DNA of 10,383 bases from NCBI GenBank assembly GCA_018399455.1, contig JAGYOT010000026.1:1-10383 (forward strand), given 5' to 3'. The notes under the pieces are model-generated. The model saw nothing but the letters and a program-made list of their open reading frames with translations. It searched no databases and was not told the origin of the DNA. This document shows, piece after piece, positions 1 through 7,159 of this stretch. This DNA comes from Desulfobacterales bacterium (GTDB taxonomy: Bacteria > Desulfobacterota > Desulfobacteria > Desulfobacterales > Desulfosalsimonadaceae). How positions within the stretch are numbered: position 1 is the stretch's first letter; the number at the start of each line of letters is the position of its first letter. The translations under genes and the position numbers were made by a program.

Positions 1-8
1 TATGCTAA

Positions 9-38
9 CCCTGTGCCAGACCCTGCCGCTTCACAGGG
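9..38. repeat. Inverted repeat at the end of the DUF35 gene
   Basis: Seven-base arms CCCTGTG (9-15) and CACAGGG (32-38) are perfectly complementary around a 16-base spacer. An alternative inner pairing is CCCTG/CAGGG (21-25 with 34-38). It overlaps the stop codon of the DUF35 gene. There is no T-run after it on the minus strand, so it is not a standard intrinsic terminator. It may be a weak mRNA 3' or intergenic hairpin, or chance. Confidence 0.25.
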
Positions 39-462
39 CTTCAAAGGCATAGGTCAACTGTCCCCTCGTTGTTCGGCGGACCGCTGCTTTCATCCGCATC
101 CCGACATGGAGGTGATCTTTTTTGACCGATTGGCTCAAACGACCAAAGACTTTGTATCCTCCATAATCCAGCAAACCGATCGTGTAAGGCAGATCCTCCT
201 GGAAGCCGGCAGGGGCATACTGAAGGGTGGAATATGTCACAAGCCTGCCCTCGCCTTTCACTTCAAACCAATCCATGCTGCTTGTCAGGCATTTGCAGCA
301 ATGGGCCCGGGGCGGAAAAAAATGCAATCCGCACTGACTGCATCGCGTCCCCATCAGTCTTCCATCTTCAAGATAATCGATGAAATCATTGACCTGAGTG
401 ACACTGGCAAAGCTGACCGTGCCAAATCTGGCGAATCTCGTATCCAGCTCCTTTTTTCCCAT
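31..462 (-). CDS. DUF35 zinc-ribbon/OB-fold protein, probable thiolase partner subunit
   Basis: A 143-residue protein of the DUF35 (OB-fold, acyl-CoA-associated) family. A rubredoxin-like zinc ribbon is visible as C41-x2-C44 and C55-x2-C58, followed by the conserved 'G.G.L.TYS' start of the OB domain (about 68-78) running to the C-terminus. The start at 462 is preferred over an ATG at 486 because GGGGAGG lies about 6 bases upstream and the protein then begins MGKKELD. It is the last gene of the operon inside the window, 81 bases after the thiolase gene. Proteins of this family form complexes with thiolase-like enzymes: BbsA with BbsB in anaerobic toluene degradation, PhlB with PhlAC, ChsH2 with Ltp2. 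The inferred role is therefore an obligate subunit of the neighbouring thiolase that stabilises the complex or helps hold the CoA substrate. The family call is firm; the role is inference. Confidence 0.88.
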   Translation of the reverse strand: MGKKELDTRFARFGTVSFASVTQVNDFIDYLEDGRLMGTRCSQCGLHFFPPRAHCCKCLTSSMDWFEVKGEGRLVTYSTLQYAPAGFQEDLPYTIGLLDYGGYKVFGRLSQSVKKDHLHVGMRMKAAVRRTTRGQLTYAFEAL

Positions 463-543
463 TGCACGCCTCCCCTGAATAAGCAAACATAAATTGCCGG
501 TTTTAGGATCACCCTGTCATCGCCCGGTTTCTATCCCAGACGA

Positions 544-1713
544 TCAATCCCGGCCGAGTATGGTGACATTTCCGTAAAGGCCCACGCCCCCGATATTATG
601 AATCAAGCCGATACCCGGGTGAACCACCTGCATGGCACCGGCTTCTCCTCTTAACTGAAGCACGATGGTGCGTATCTGGGAGCCGCCTGTGGCACCGATC
701 GGATGCCCCTTGGAAAGAAGCCCCCCATCCACGTTCACCGGAATTTTTCCTTCCTTGTACGTCTCTCCGCATTGAATCAGTTCCCGGCCTTTTCCCGGCC
801 GGGCAAAGCCCAGGTCTTCATAAGCCATTAATTCAGCTATGGTAAAACAGTCATGAACTTCGGCCACATCAACATCAGAGGGACTGATACCGGCCATGGC
901 ATACGCCTGGCGCCCGGCCTCCAGGCCCACGGACAGGTGGTTCAGCTCGTCTCTTCCGGCCATATTGACAGGTGCGGATGACGCACCTAACCCCTTGATC
1001 CAGACCGGCTTTCTGCAAAGGGCCCGGGCTTTATCCTCATTGGCAACAATCACGCAGGCGCTTCCGTCGGCATTGGCGCAACAGTCCCCGGTGCGAAGAG
1101 GGCTTGATACGGGCTGTGCCATTTTATTTTCCGGATCGGAGAACATTTCAAGATCCACGGCTTTTCGGTATACCGCCTTTTCGTTCATCTGGCCGTAGGT
1201 GGACGCCTTGACCCTGATTAAAGCCAGATCCTCCGGGGTCGTGCCGTAAGTGGCCATATGATTTTGGGCATGAAGGGCGTAGTAGGCCGGCATCATGGTG
1301 CCAAAGGGGGATTCCCACTGAATATCCGCCCCCCGGGCCATCCGTTCCTGGGATTCTTCAGAGGAAAGCTGGCTCATAATCTGAAAACCGATCACCGCGA
1401 CCACGTCATGGAGGCCTGAGGCTACAAGGCTGTATGCAAGCTTTAAGCCCGTGCTGCCTGAAGAACAGAGGGTCTCCACATAAAAGGTGGGCTGGGGATT
1501 CAGCCCAAGATATTCCGAGATAACGCCTGCCGGAGATCTTTGTTTATCATATTCCGGCGCGGAACAGATCACCGTGGCATCCATCTCCCCCGGGTCAAGG
1601 CCGGCATCCGCCATGGCCTCTTTGAATCCTTCGAACGCCAGCTCGCGGATTGAACCCGGATATGTGCGCACAAATGCGCTCTGTCCCACCCCGATGATTC
1701 CTACCTTTCCCAT
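544..1713 (-). CDS. Thiolase, SCP2/BbsB-like acetyl-CoA acyltransferase
   Basis: A 389-residue protein with the full length of a thiolase. Visible motifs are the nucleophilic cysteine C83 in CSSGSTG, HDCF at 287-290 (H287, C289), GHPIGATG at 336-343 (H337), and HNIGGVG at 372-378. HDCF plus a C-terminal HNIGG in place of the classic CxGGG marks the SCP2-type branch rather than a FadA-type beta-oxidation thiolase. Retention of C83 argues for true thiolysis or condensation rather than the retro-aldolase chemistry of Ltp2-type relatives. The start at 1713 (MGKVGIIGVG) follows GGAGG at 6 bases spacing; an ATG at 1737 lacks this support. The DUF35 gene follows directly, the usual arrangement for two-subunit thiolases such as BbsB/BbsA. 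Its substrate is not evident; a cyclic or branched beta-ketoacyl-CoA is a reasonable guess. The gene is 42 bases downstream of the BadI-like gene. Confidence 0.88.
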   Translation of the reverse strand: MGKVGIIGVGQSAFVRTYPGSIRELAFEGFKEAMADAGLDPGEMDATVICSAPEYDKQRSPAGVISEYLGLNPQPTFYVETLCSSGSTGLKLAYSLVASGLHDVVAVIGFQIMSQLSSEESQERMARGADIQWESPFGTMMPAYYALHAQNHMATYGTTPEDLALIRVKASTYGQMNEKAVYRKAVDLEMFSDPENKMAQPVSSPLRTGDCCANADGSACVIVANEDKARALCRKPVWIKGLGASSAPVNMAGRDELNHLSVGLEAGRQAYAMAGISPSDVDVAEVHDCFTIAELMAYEDLGFARPGKGRELIQCGETYKEGKIPVNVDGGLLSKGHPIGATGGSQIRTIVLQLRGEAGAMQVVHPGIGLIHNIGGVGLYGNVTILGRD

Positions 1714-1755
1714 GACAGCCTCCTCAGCTTCCGGCAAAAGTCAATGCTTCCCGGC

Positions 1756-2550
1756 TTACTTGCGATACTTGGAAAAATCCGGTTTTCGTTTTTCCATAAA
1801 TGCATTTTTGCCCTCCACGGACTCATCGGTTCCGTAAAACAGGCTGAGTCCTCCGACGCCCAGATGGGTGATCCCGGAAACCCCGTCCGTTTCTGCGTGA
1901 AAGGCGTACTTGAGCATTTTAAGTGCGGTCGGACTCTTCTCCAGCAGCTCCGCGCACCATTTGTCAACCTCCTCGTCAAGCTTCTCAAAAGGAACCACCG
2001 CGTTGACCAGTCCCATGTCAAGCGCCTCTTTTGCCGTATACAGGCGGCACATGTACCAGATTTCCTTGGCTTTCTTCTGACCCACGCACCTGACCAGATC
2101 GCCGGTTCCATAGCCTGGATCGAAGCTTCCGACCTTGGGTCCGGCCTGTCCCAGCTTGGCTGATTCAGCCGCAATGGACATGTCGCAGACAACCTGAAAT
2201 ACATGCCCGCCGCCTATGGCATATCCGTTTACCCTGGCAATAACAGGCTTCGGGATGTTCCGGATCATCTGGGAAACCGTCTGCCATCCCTCTTCCACCG
2301 GCAGGGCGGCAATCGTTCCGGCATATCCGCTTTTGTCCCTGATGGACTGGTCGCCCCCGGTGCAAAAGGCTTTTTCGCCCACCCCGGTAAAGACCACCAC
2401 TCCAACGTCTGAATCCACCCAGGCATCCATAAGCGCCTGATGAAGCTCCATGAGCGTCTGGGACGTACAGGCATTGTATTTCTCGGGCCGGTTAATCGCA
2501 ACCCTCGCCACGCCCTCTTTTTTTTCGTAAATAATTTCTTCAAAATTCAT
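1756..2550 (-). CDS. badI: BadI/MenB-like crotonase: probable 2-ketocyclohexanecarboxyl-CoA hydrolase
   Basis: A 264-residue crotonase-fold protein. Oxyanion-hole segments are FCTGGDQS (62-69) and GYAIGGGH (109-116). The diagnostic stretch GPKVGSFDPGYGT (137-149) includes D144, and the C-terminus ends in the RKPDFSKY pattern. These are features of the MenB/BadI branch, whose members make or break a C-C bond next to a CoA thioester. DPGYGT, rather than DGGYG, and the WYMC...Y segment match BadI of Rhodopseudomonas as I remember it. The surrounding acyl-CoA catabolic genes, with no menaquinone genes, also favour BadI. The expected reaction is water addition to a cyclic beta-ketoacyl-CoA, opening the ring to a dicarboxyl-CoA (pimeloyl-CoA from the six-membered ring). 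The start has a textbook AAGGAGG site 5 bases upstream. MenB remains the main alternative; the exact ring substrate is not shown by the sequence. Confidence 0.75.
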   Translation of the reverse strand: MNFEEIIYEKKEGVARVAINRPEKYNACTSQTLMELHQALMDAWVDSDVGVVVFTGVGEKAFCTGGDQSIRDKSGYAGTIAALPVEEGWQTVSQMIRNIPKPVIARVNGYAIGGGHVFQVVCDMSIAAESAKLGQAGPKVGSFDPGYGTGDLVRCVGQKKAKEIWYMCRLYTAKEALDMGLVNAVVPFEKLDEEVDKWCAELLEKSPTALKMLKYAFHAETDGVSGITHLGVGGLSLFYGTDESVEGKNAFMEKRKPDFSKYRK

Positions 2551-2596
2551 TTTTACCTCCTTGGCAAACCTTGTTGGTCCGAGTTTTAGTCCCGCT

Positions 2597-3757
2597 TTAC
2601 CGGTAATTATAGGGCAGAGACCCTCTGCCCATTATTTCGCGCTGCACCACCAGCTTTGACACCTGCGGGGTTCCGTCCGCGATCTCGATGGCGAGGACAT
2701 CTCTTAAGCGCTGCTCCAGGGGATATTCCTTTGTATACCCATAGTGGCCGTGCAGGACGATGCAGTCCCGGATAGCATTGGTTGAAAATCGCGGGGCCAT
2801 CCATTTGACCATTCCCGCCTCTTTGCTGCTTGGCTGCCCCTGGTCCCGCAGCCACAAAGCTTTGTAGCAAAGCAGTCGAACGGATTCGAGAAGGCTGAAA
2901 TGCTCGACTATCGGGAAAGAAACCCCTTCAAAAGTTACCAGAGGCCGTCCAAATGCCTCGCGCTGCTTGACATGCGCCATGGTTTCCTCAAGCGATACCA
3001 TGGCCGGGGCAATGGCTTCGAGACAGAGAAGAATACGGCTGATGTCAAATCCCTGCATGGCCAGCTTAAAGCCTTTTCCCTCCTCGCCGATTCTGTAGCT
3101 TTCCGGTATCTCCACATTCTGCAAAAAAATGGAACCCCGGACCACGGCGTTACAGCCGAGATCTTCGTAGGCTTGGGTGGAGACACCGGGATGATTGCAG
3201 GGCACGGCGAAACAGCTGACCCCCCTGGCCCCGGTCCCCGGCTCAGTGCGGGCGAAAACAAGCGCAAAATCAGCATCCATGATGGCTGTTATTCCGGATT
3301 TTTCCCCGTTCAGAACATAAGCCCTGCCCTTTCTCTCCGCGCTGGTCTGAAGAGCGCCGGCATCGGTGCCGCAACCGGGCTCGGTCAGGCAGAAGGCCGG
3401 AATCTGATCGCCTGCCAGAAAAGGTTCCAGAAAGGCCTTCTGCACCTCCCTGTCCCCCTTTTCCAGGAGGCCGGCGCACAAATGGCCGGATACATGGGTC
3501 GCCATGGTAAGGCTGCAATCCCCGCGGGAAAGCTCCTCGCACACGATTCCCTCCGTGACATGGCTCTCCCCCACCCCCCCGCACTCCTGGCTGACGGATA
3601 TGCCAAGAAAACCCAGGTCCCCCATTTTTTTGGTCAGTTCCCGGGGATATACTTTTTCCCTGTCCCATTGACTGTATCGGGGAGCCAGCTCCTCCTGGGC
3701 AAACCGCCTGACTTCCTTTTGAATCATCTTTTGTTGCTTGCTGAGCGAAAAATCCAT
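2597..3757 (-). CDS. Acyl-CoA dehydrogenase with atypical active site, possibly cyclohexanecarboxyl-CoA dehydrogenase
   Basis: A 386-residue FAD acyl-CoA dehydrogenase with all three domains: helical N-domain (1-120), beta domain beginning CLTEPGCGTDAG (123-134), and C-terminal helical domain with REAFGRPL (266-273) and HGHYGYTKEYPLEQRLRDV (336-354). Two normally conserved positions differ. The usual Y-E-G-[TS] catalytic glutamate is aspartate (D361 in ADGTPQV), and the isovaleryl-type alternative base position in FDISR is serine (S240). The flavin-contacting tryptophan of the W-I-T motif is glycine (G155 in KSGIT). Such deviations fit a subgroup working on alpha-branched or cyclic thioesters. 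From the operon it should form the ring double bond of an alicyclic acyl-CoA and pass electrons to ETF; no etf genes are seen here. AGAGGA sits 6 bases before the ATG. The family is certain; the substrate is inferred from the BadH/BadI-like neighbours. Confidence 0.85.
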   Translation of the reverse strand: MDFSLSKQQKMIQKEVRRFAQEELAPRYSQWDREKVYPRELTKKMGDLGFLGISVSQECGGVGESHVTEGIVCEELSRGDCSLTMATHVSGHLCAGLLEKGDREVQKAFLEPFLAGDQIPAFCLTEPGCGTDAGALQTSAERKGRAYVLNGEKSGITAIMDADFALVFARTEPGTGARGVSCFAVPCNHPGVSTQAYEDLGCNAVVRGSIFLQNVEIPESYRIGEEGKGFKLAMQGFDISRILLCLEAIAPAMVSLEETMAHVKQREAFGRPLVTFEGVSFPIVEHFSLLESVRLLCYKALWLRDQGQPSSKEAGMVKWMAPRFSTNAIRDCIVLHGHYGYTKEYPLEQRLRDVLAIEIADGTPQVSKLVVQREIMGRGSLPYNYR

Positions 3758-3816
3758 AACTGTCCTCTCTGCGCCTTTCTACCAAGGGCCTGCGTCTTGT
3801 TTAGCCGGGGTTGCCA

Positions 3817-5484
3817 TCAAGCCTTTTCCAACACGCCCTTTGCATAGTCCTCTTTTGCCTGTTCCCTTACCTTGTAATGCATCAGTTTACCCGTTGCGGT
3901 CATGGGCAGCTCATCCACAAACTTATACAGCCTGGGGCGTTTGTACTTGGACAGCATCGGATGGTTCAGGCAATGCTCATCCAGGTCTTTAACATTAAGC
4001 GAATCATCGGTTCGGATGACATAAGCGGCCACGATTTCACCCCATTTTTCATCCGGGACCCCGGCCACCACACAGCTTGCCACCCGTGGGTGTTCATTGA
4101 GCACCTCTTCAACCTGGACCGGATGCACATTTTCTCCGCCGGATATGATCATGTCGTCCTTGCGCCCGACAATGGTCACGTACTCCTGCTCGTTCCAGGT
4201 AGCCAGGTCCCCGATGTAGAGCCAGCCCTTATAGTATTTTTTCCGGGCCTCCTCCGGCTTGTTGATGTAATCATAGGCGCATTTTGCAGGGGATTTGACA
4301 ATGACTTCCCCTACGGTTTCGCCGTCCTTGGGCACCCTATCATCCGGCTCGGCAAGACGGTCGGGATGCAGCTTAACCACGGCCATATCATCATCGGTAC
4401 AGGATCGGCCGGCCGATCCGGCCATCCGGGGAAGATCAAAAGGCCTGAGGAATGTATTCCAGAAGGCCTCGGATGAGCCGTACCCGTTGAAAATGTTTTC
4501 CGTCAGCACCTTGTGGCACTCGATGCACAGGTTCTTTTCCAGGGGAGCCCCCATGGTGACGATGCCTTTTAATGAGCTGATATCCCGCGGCCTTGCCTGC
4601 TGCTCTTCTTTGAGCATCTTCAAGGTGAGCGGCACGCCGGTGAGGTATGTCAAGTGATACTTCTCCACGTAGTCAAGCACGGTCGGGGCGTCAAAATTCC
4701 TGAGGATAACGGCTTCGCCGCCGATGTACATGGTGGGATTGGGCCCGCCCGAATACAGACCGCCGCGATGAAACCAGGGGGTCATGTTCATTGTCTTATC
4801 AAGAGGCGAGAGCGGGTAATGCATAATCACATCATGGGCGCTTAAAATATCATTGATGTTGTTTAAGGGCACCCCCTTGGGCATGCCGGTGGTGCCCGAG
4901 GTATAGAGACGGGTCACCTCGTCATAAACGTGGCTTGGACGTTCGACTCCCGGCTCCTCATCCGGAAAACGACCGGCATAATCATTATAGGCGACAGAAC
5001 CGGCAAAGGGCGCCTCCTTTCCGGTGATATCGACCATGACAACTGCGTCTGGCCGATGAGAGGCCGTTTCCAATGCTTTTTCCGCGACTGCTTTTATCTC
5101 CGCATCATAGACGTATACTTTGGGCTTGCTGTCATCGAGGATATAGGCCGTTTCCCCGGAAGAAAGCCGGAAATTGATCGGACAGCTGATGGCTCCGATT
5201 TTATGCGGCGCCAGATAAAGAAAGAGAAACTCAGCGCAATTGAACAACTGATGCATGACCACATCGTCCTTTCCGACCCCGCTTTCCATAAGCGCCCGGG
5301 CCAGCCGGTTAACCTCTCCGTTCAGCTGAGGATAGGTCCATGTCTTTTCACGGTAAGGACAAGTCAGCGCATTGCGCTCGGCAAACCGATGGACATTGCG
5401 CATGAATCCGGCAATATAGGTAAATGTATGTTCAAATGTGTCAATGAACATCTCCGAGTCATATGTTCTGCTGTGTTCTTTCAT
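3817..5484 (-). CDS. AMP-forming acyl-CoA synthetase (acid:CoA ligase)
   Basis: A 555-residue ANL-superfamily adenylating enzyme of normal length. Motifs appear in order: phosphate loop YTSGTTGMPKG (194-204), the A5 motif GYGSSEA (334-340), the acid of YIGDLA (423-428), hinge GRKDD followed by ISGGENVHP (440-454), and the C-terminal catalytic lysine K533 in TGKLMHY. It activates a carboxylic acid with ATP and CoA through an acyl-adenylate. In this operon it is the likely entry step, making the CoA thioester of an alicyclic acid (the AliA role), but specificity cannot be read from the motifs, and a fatty-acid or aryl ligase is possible. The start at 5484 (MKEHSR) has AAGGGGGG 7 bases upstream; an in-frame ATG at 5520 would put that site inside the coding region. 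The gene is cytoplasmic and 41 bases from the SDR gene. Confidence 0.87.
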   Translation of the reverse strand: MKEHSRTYDSEMFIDTFEHTFTYIAGFMRNVHRFAERNALTCPYREKTWTYPQLNGEVNRLARALMESGVGKDDVVMHQLFNCAEFLFLYLAPHKIGAISCPINFRLSSGETAYILDDSKPKVYVYDAEIKAVAEKALETASHRPDAVVMVDITGKEAPFAGSVAYNDYAGRFPDEEPGVERPSHVYDEVTRLYTSGTTGMPKGVPLNNINDILSAHDVIMHYPLSPLDKTMNMTPWFHRGGLYSGGPNPTMYIGGEAVILRNFDAPTVLDYVEKYHLTYLTGVPLTLKMLKEEQQARPRDISSLKGIVTMGAPLEKNLCIECHKVLTENIFNGYGSSEAFWNTFLRPFDLPRMAGSAGRSCTDDDMAVVKLHPDRLAEPDDRVPKDGETVGEVIVKSPAKCAYDYINKPEEARKKYYKGWLYIGDLATWNEQEYVTIVGRKDDMIISGGENVHPVQVEEVLNEHPRVASCVVAGVPDEKWGEIVAAYVIRTDDSLNVKDLDEHCLNHPMLSKYKRPRLYKFVDELPMTATGKLMHYKVREQAKEDYAKGVLEKA

Positions 5485-5525
5485 CTTCGTGCCCCCCTTT
5501 TTTATACTGTTTATCCTCATCCGAT

Positions 5526-6290
5526 CTAGCTCATGGTCAACCCGCCGCTTACGCTAAGGGTTTGACCGGTTATGAAATCCGCCTCTTTGGAAGCAAAAAA
5601 TACGACTGCCGCGGCAATCTCCTCCGGCGTCCCGGTCCGTCTGAGCGGAATGACCTTGTCCATTTTGGACAAAATCTTTTGGGCAAACTCGCTTTCCGCC
5701 TGCATCTGCTGGGTAAGGGGCGTGTCCGTGGGGCCGGGGCATATGACATTGACGGTTATCTGGTTTCGCGCCACCTCCCGGGCCAGGGACTTGCTGAAGG
5801 AGATGATGGCGCCTTTGGCGCCTGCATACACAGCCTCCCCGCTGCTTCCCACCCGGGCGGCGTCGGATCCTATACTGATGATTTTACCGCCGTTTTTCTC
5901 AATCATGTCGTTGATAACCGCATACACACAGTTGAGCACCCCTTTGTAATTGATATCAATCACCTTGTTCCAGAAATCGGGCGTTGTTTTAACAAAAGGA
6001 ATCATGCGGTCCCAGCCGGCATTGTTGACCAGGATATCAACGGCTCCGAATTGCTCCTTAATCAGCGAGACGGCTTTTTCCACCTTTCCGATATCCGTGA
6101 TGTCGGCTTTCACCGCCATGGCGGTTCCGCTATTCTGATTAATGAAATCCGCCGTCTGAGCTGCAATGGCCTCGTCAATATCGGTAATCGCGACTTTCGC
6201 CCCCTGCATGGCCAGGGCAAAGGAAATGGCTTTTCCGATCCCCTGAGCACCGCCGGTCACCATGGCTGTTTTATCTTTTAATTCAAACAT
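5526..6290 (-). CDS. badH: BadH-like SDR: probable 2-hydroxycyclohexanecarboxyl-CoA dehydrogenase
   Basis: A 254-residue classical short-chain dehydrogenase. Cofactor motif TGGAQGIG (12-19), D37 at the end of beta-2 (favours NAD over NADP), NNAG (89-92), and catalytic S142, Y155 and K159 with the S-x12-Y-x3-K spacing are all present. The segments NNAGWD, SDAARVGSSGEAVY, CPGPTDT and the C-terminal FITGQ..SVSGGLTM match BadH of Rhodopseudomonas palustris as I remember it, much more closely than FabG. The expected reaction is NAD-dependent oxidation of a ring 2-hydroxyacyl-CoA to the 2-keto-thioester, the substrate of the BadI-like enzyme in the same operon. GGAGGG precedes the chosen ATG by 3 bases; upstream ATGs in frame lack such a site and would overlap the regulator gene. 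FabG-type 3-ketoacyl reductase is the fallback call. Confidence 0.8.
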   Translation of the reverse strand: MFELKDKTAMVTGGAQGIGKAISFALAMQGAKVAITDIDEAIAAQTADFINQNSGTAMAVKADITDIGKVEKAVSLIKEQFGAVDILVNNAGWDRMIPFVKTTPDFWNKVIDINYKGVLNCVYAVINDMIEKNGGKIISIGSDAARVGSSGEAVYAGAKGAIISFSKSLAREVARNQITVNVICPGPTDTPLTQQMQAESEFAQKILSKMDKVIPLRRTGTPEEIAAAVVFFASKEADFITGQTLSVSGGLTMS

Positions 6291-6316
6291 GGGCCCTCCT
6301 TTTTTTTGTAACATGT

Positions 6317-7099
6317 TTAGTTCGATACAAAACCCAATGCAGCGGAAACCCTTTCCGCCGCATCGCACACCATCCGGCCGTATTTATCCAGATCGTTGAG
6401 ATCAAAGCTAAAAATCGATGCCGACAGCCCGATACAACCCACATGTACGCCCTCTGCATTGAAAACCGGAGCGGCAACCCTGCGGACCCCCTCTCTCAAT
6501 TCCTGATCCTCGAAACCATAACCGCGCTTTTGCGTCTCCCGGATTTCCTCCTCCAGACGCCCCATATCCGTTATGGTGTATTTCGTAATCGCCGGCAGTC
6601 CGATTTTGCCGAGAACCCTTTTCCTTTTATCTGCATCCATAAGCCCCAGATAAACCTTTCCGACACTGACCGCATGCATATAAGCAACGACGCTGCCGAC
6701 CCGGGAATACGTCGACATGGCCTCACGGCCGCGAATCTGCTCCAGTATAATCAGCTGATCCCGGTCAAGGCTTGTCAGTTCAATGGTCTTGCGCGTCTTT
6801 TGGGAGAGCTCCTTCATCACCTTCCAGGCAGCGGTGCGGAATTCAAACTTTTCAGGCAGTCCGTGGCCCAGGTAAAGCAGTTTAAGGCCGACCCGGTAAA
6901 AACCCCGCTGGCTCGATTTGTCAAGAAAGCCCCGGCCGCAAAGCGTATTGAGAATGCGGATCAGGGATTGCCGCGGAATATCAAGACGATCCCTGATTTC
7001 GGAAAAAGAGACTTCCCGTTGGGATGAGGATATAAATTCAATCACATCGATGGCGCGGTGAACAGCCGTTACGTTATTCGGATTGCTATTGCCGGACAT
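6317..7099 (-). CDS. IclR-family transcriptional regulator, first gene of the operon
   Basis: A 260-residue IclR regulator. It has an N-terminal winged helix-turn-helix (about 10-75, with SFSEIRDRLDIPRQSLIRIL as the helix-turn-helix core) and a C-terminal effector domain (about 85-258) ending in the family pattern RRVAAPVFN...VGCIGLS (207-226). It lies 26 bases before the BadH-like gene, with all downstream genes on the same strand, so it probably controls its own operon in response to a pathway acid or CoA ester. The ORF is open to an ATG at 7171, giving 284 residues with an odd K-Y-G heptad repeat. I prefer 7099 (MSGNSN) because the predicted -35/-10 pair straddles 7171, the repeats look like operator DNA, and 260 residues is normal for the family. 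Its ribosome binding site (GGGA, 6 bases away) is weak, so the start is not settled. Confidence 0.82.
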   Translation of the reverse strand: MSGNSNPNNVTAVHRAIDVIEFISSSQREVSFSEIRDRLDIPRQSLIRILNTLCGRGFLDKSSQRGFYRVGLKLLYLGHGLPEKFEFRTAAWKVMKELSQKTRKTIELTSLDRDQLIILEQIRGREAMSTYSRVGSVVAYMHAVSVGKVYLGLMDADKRKRVLGKIGLPAITKYTITDMGRLEEEIRETQKRGYGFEDQELREGVRRVAAPVFNAEGVHVGCIGLSASIFSFDLNDLDKYGRMVCDAAERVSAALGFVSN

Positions 7100-7106
7100 A
7101 AATTTC

Positions 7107-7158
7107 CCGTATTTGGTTTGCTTGTTCCCATATTTGGTTATATTAATACCATATTTGA
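7107..7158. repeat. Three 21-bp-phased direct repeats CCRTATTTGR, candidate IclR operator
   Basis: The plus strand reads CCGTATTTGG (7107-7116), CCATATTTGG (7128-7137) and CCATATTTGA (7149-7158). Units begin exactly 21 bases apart, two helical turns, so a protein would bind them on one face. Each unit is nearly palindromic (CC, six mostly A/T bases, GG). The unit nearest the promoter lies just past the -10 box over the expected transcription start, and the one farthest from it runs into the weak ribosome binding site. This layout suits repression by the IclR protein encoded just downstream; some relatives (PcaU, PobR) use operators with repeated elements. If translation really began at 7171 the same repeats would encode K-Y-G heptads. 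Confidence 0.55.
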
Positions 7159-7159
7159 T

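Noticed and set aside
13..492. 159-residue plus-strand open frame opposite the DUF35 gene
   Set aside because: The minus strand encodes a zinc ribbon with correct spacing and a good ribosome binding site; the plus frame has neither domain nor site.
1756..2550. Menaquinone-biosynthetic MenB assignment
   Set aside because: The sequence is close to MenB, but DPGYGT rather than DGGYG and a catabolic operon with a BadH-like gene favour BadI; kept as an alternative in the feature entry.
2900..3847. 315-residue plus-strand open frame opposite the acyl-CoA dehydrogenase
   Set aside because: It is fully antisense to a gene with clear family motifs, has low-complexity composition and no recognisable domain; a shadow of codon bias.
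5463..6281. 272-residue plus-strand open frame opposite the SDR
   Set aside because: It is antisense to the BadH-like gene, whose catalytic Ser/Tyr/Lys set is intact; no independent support.
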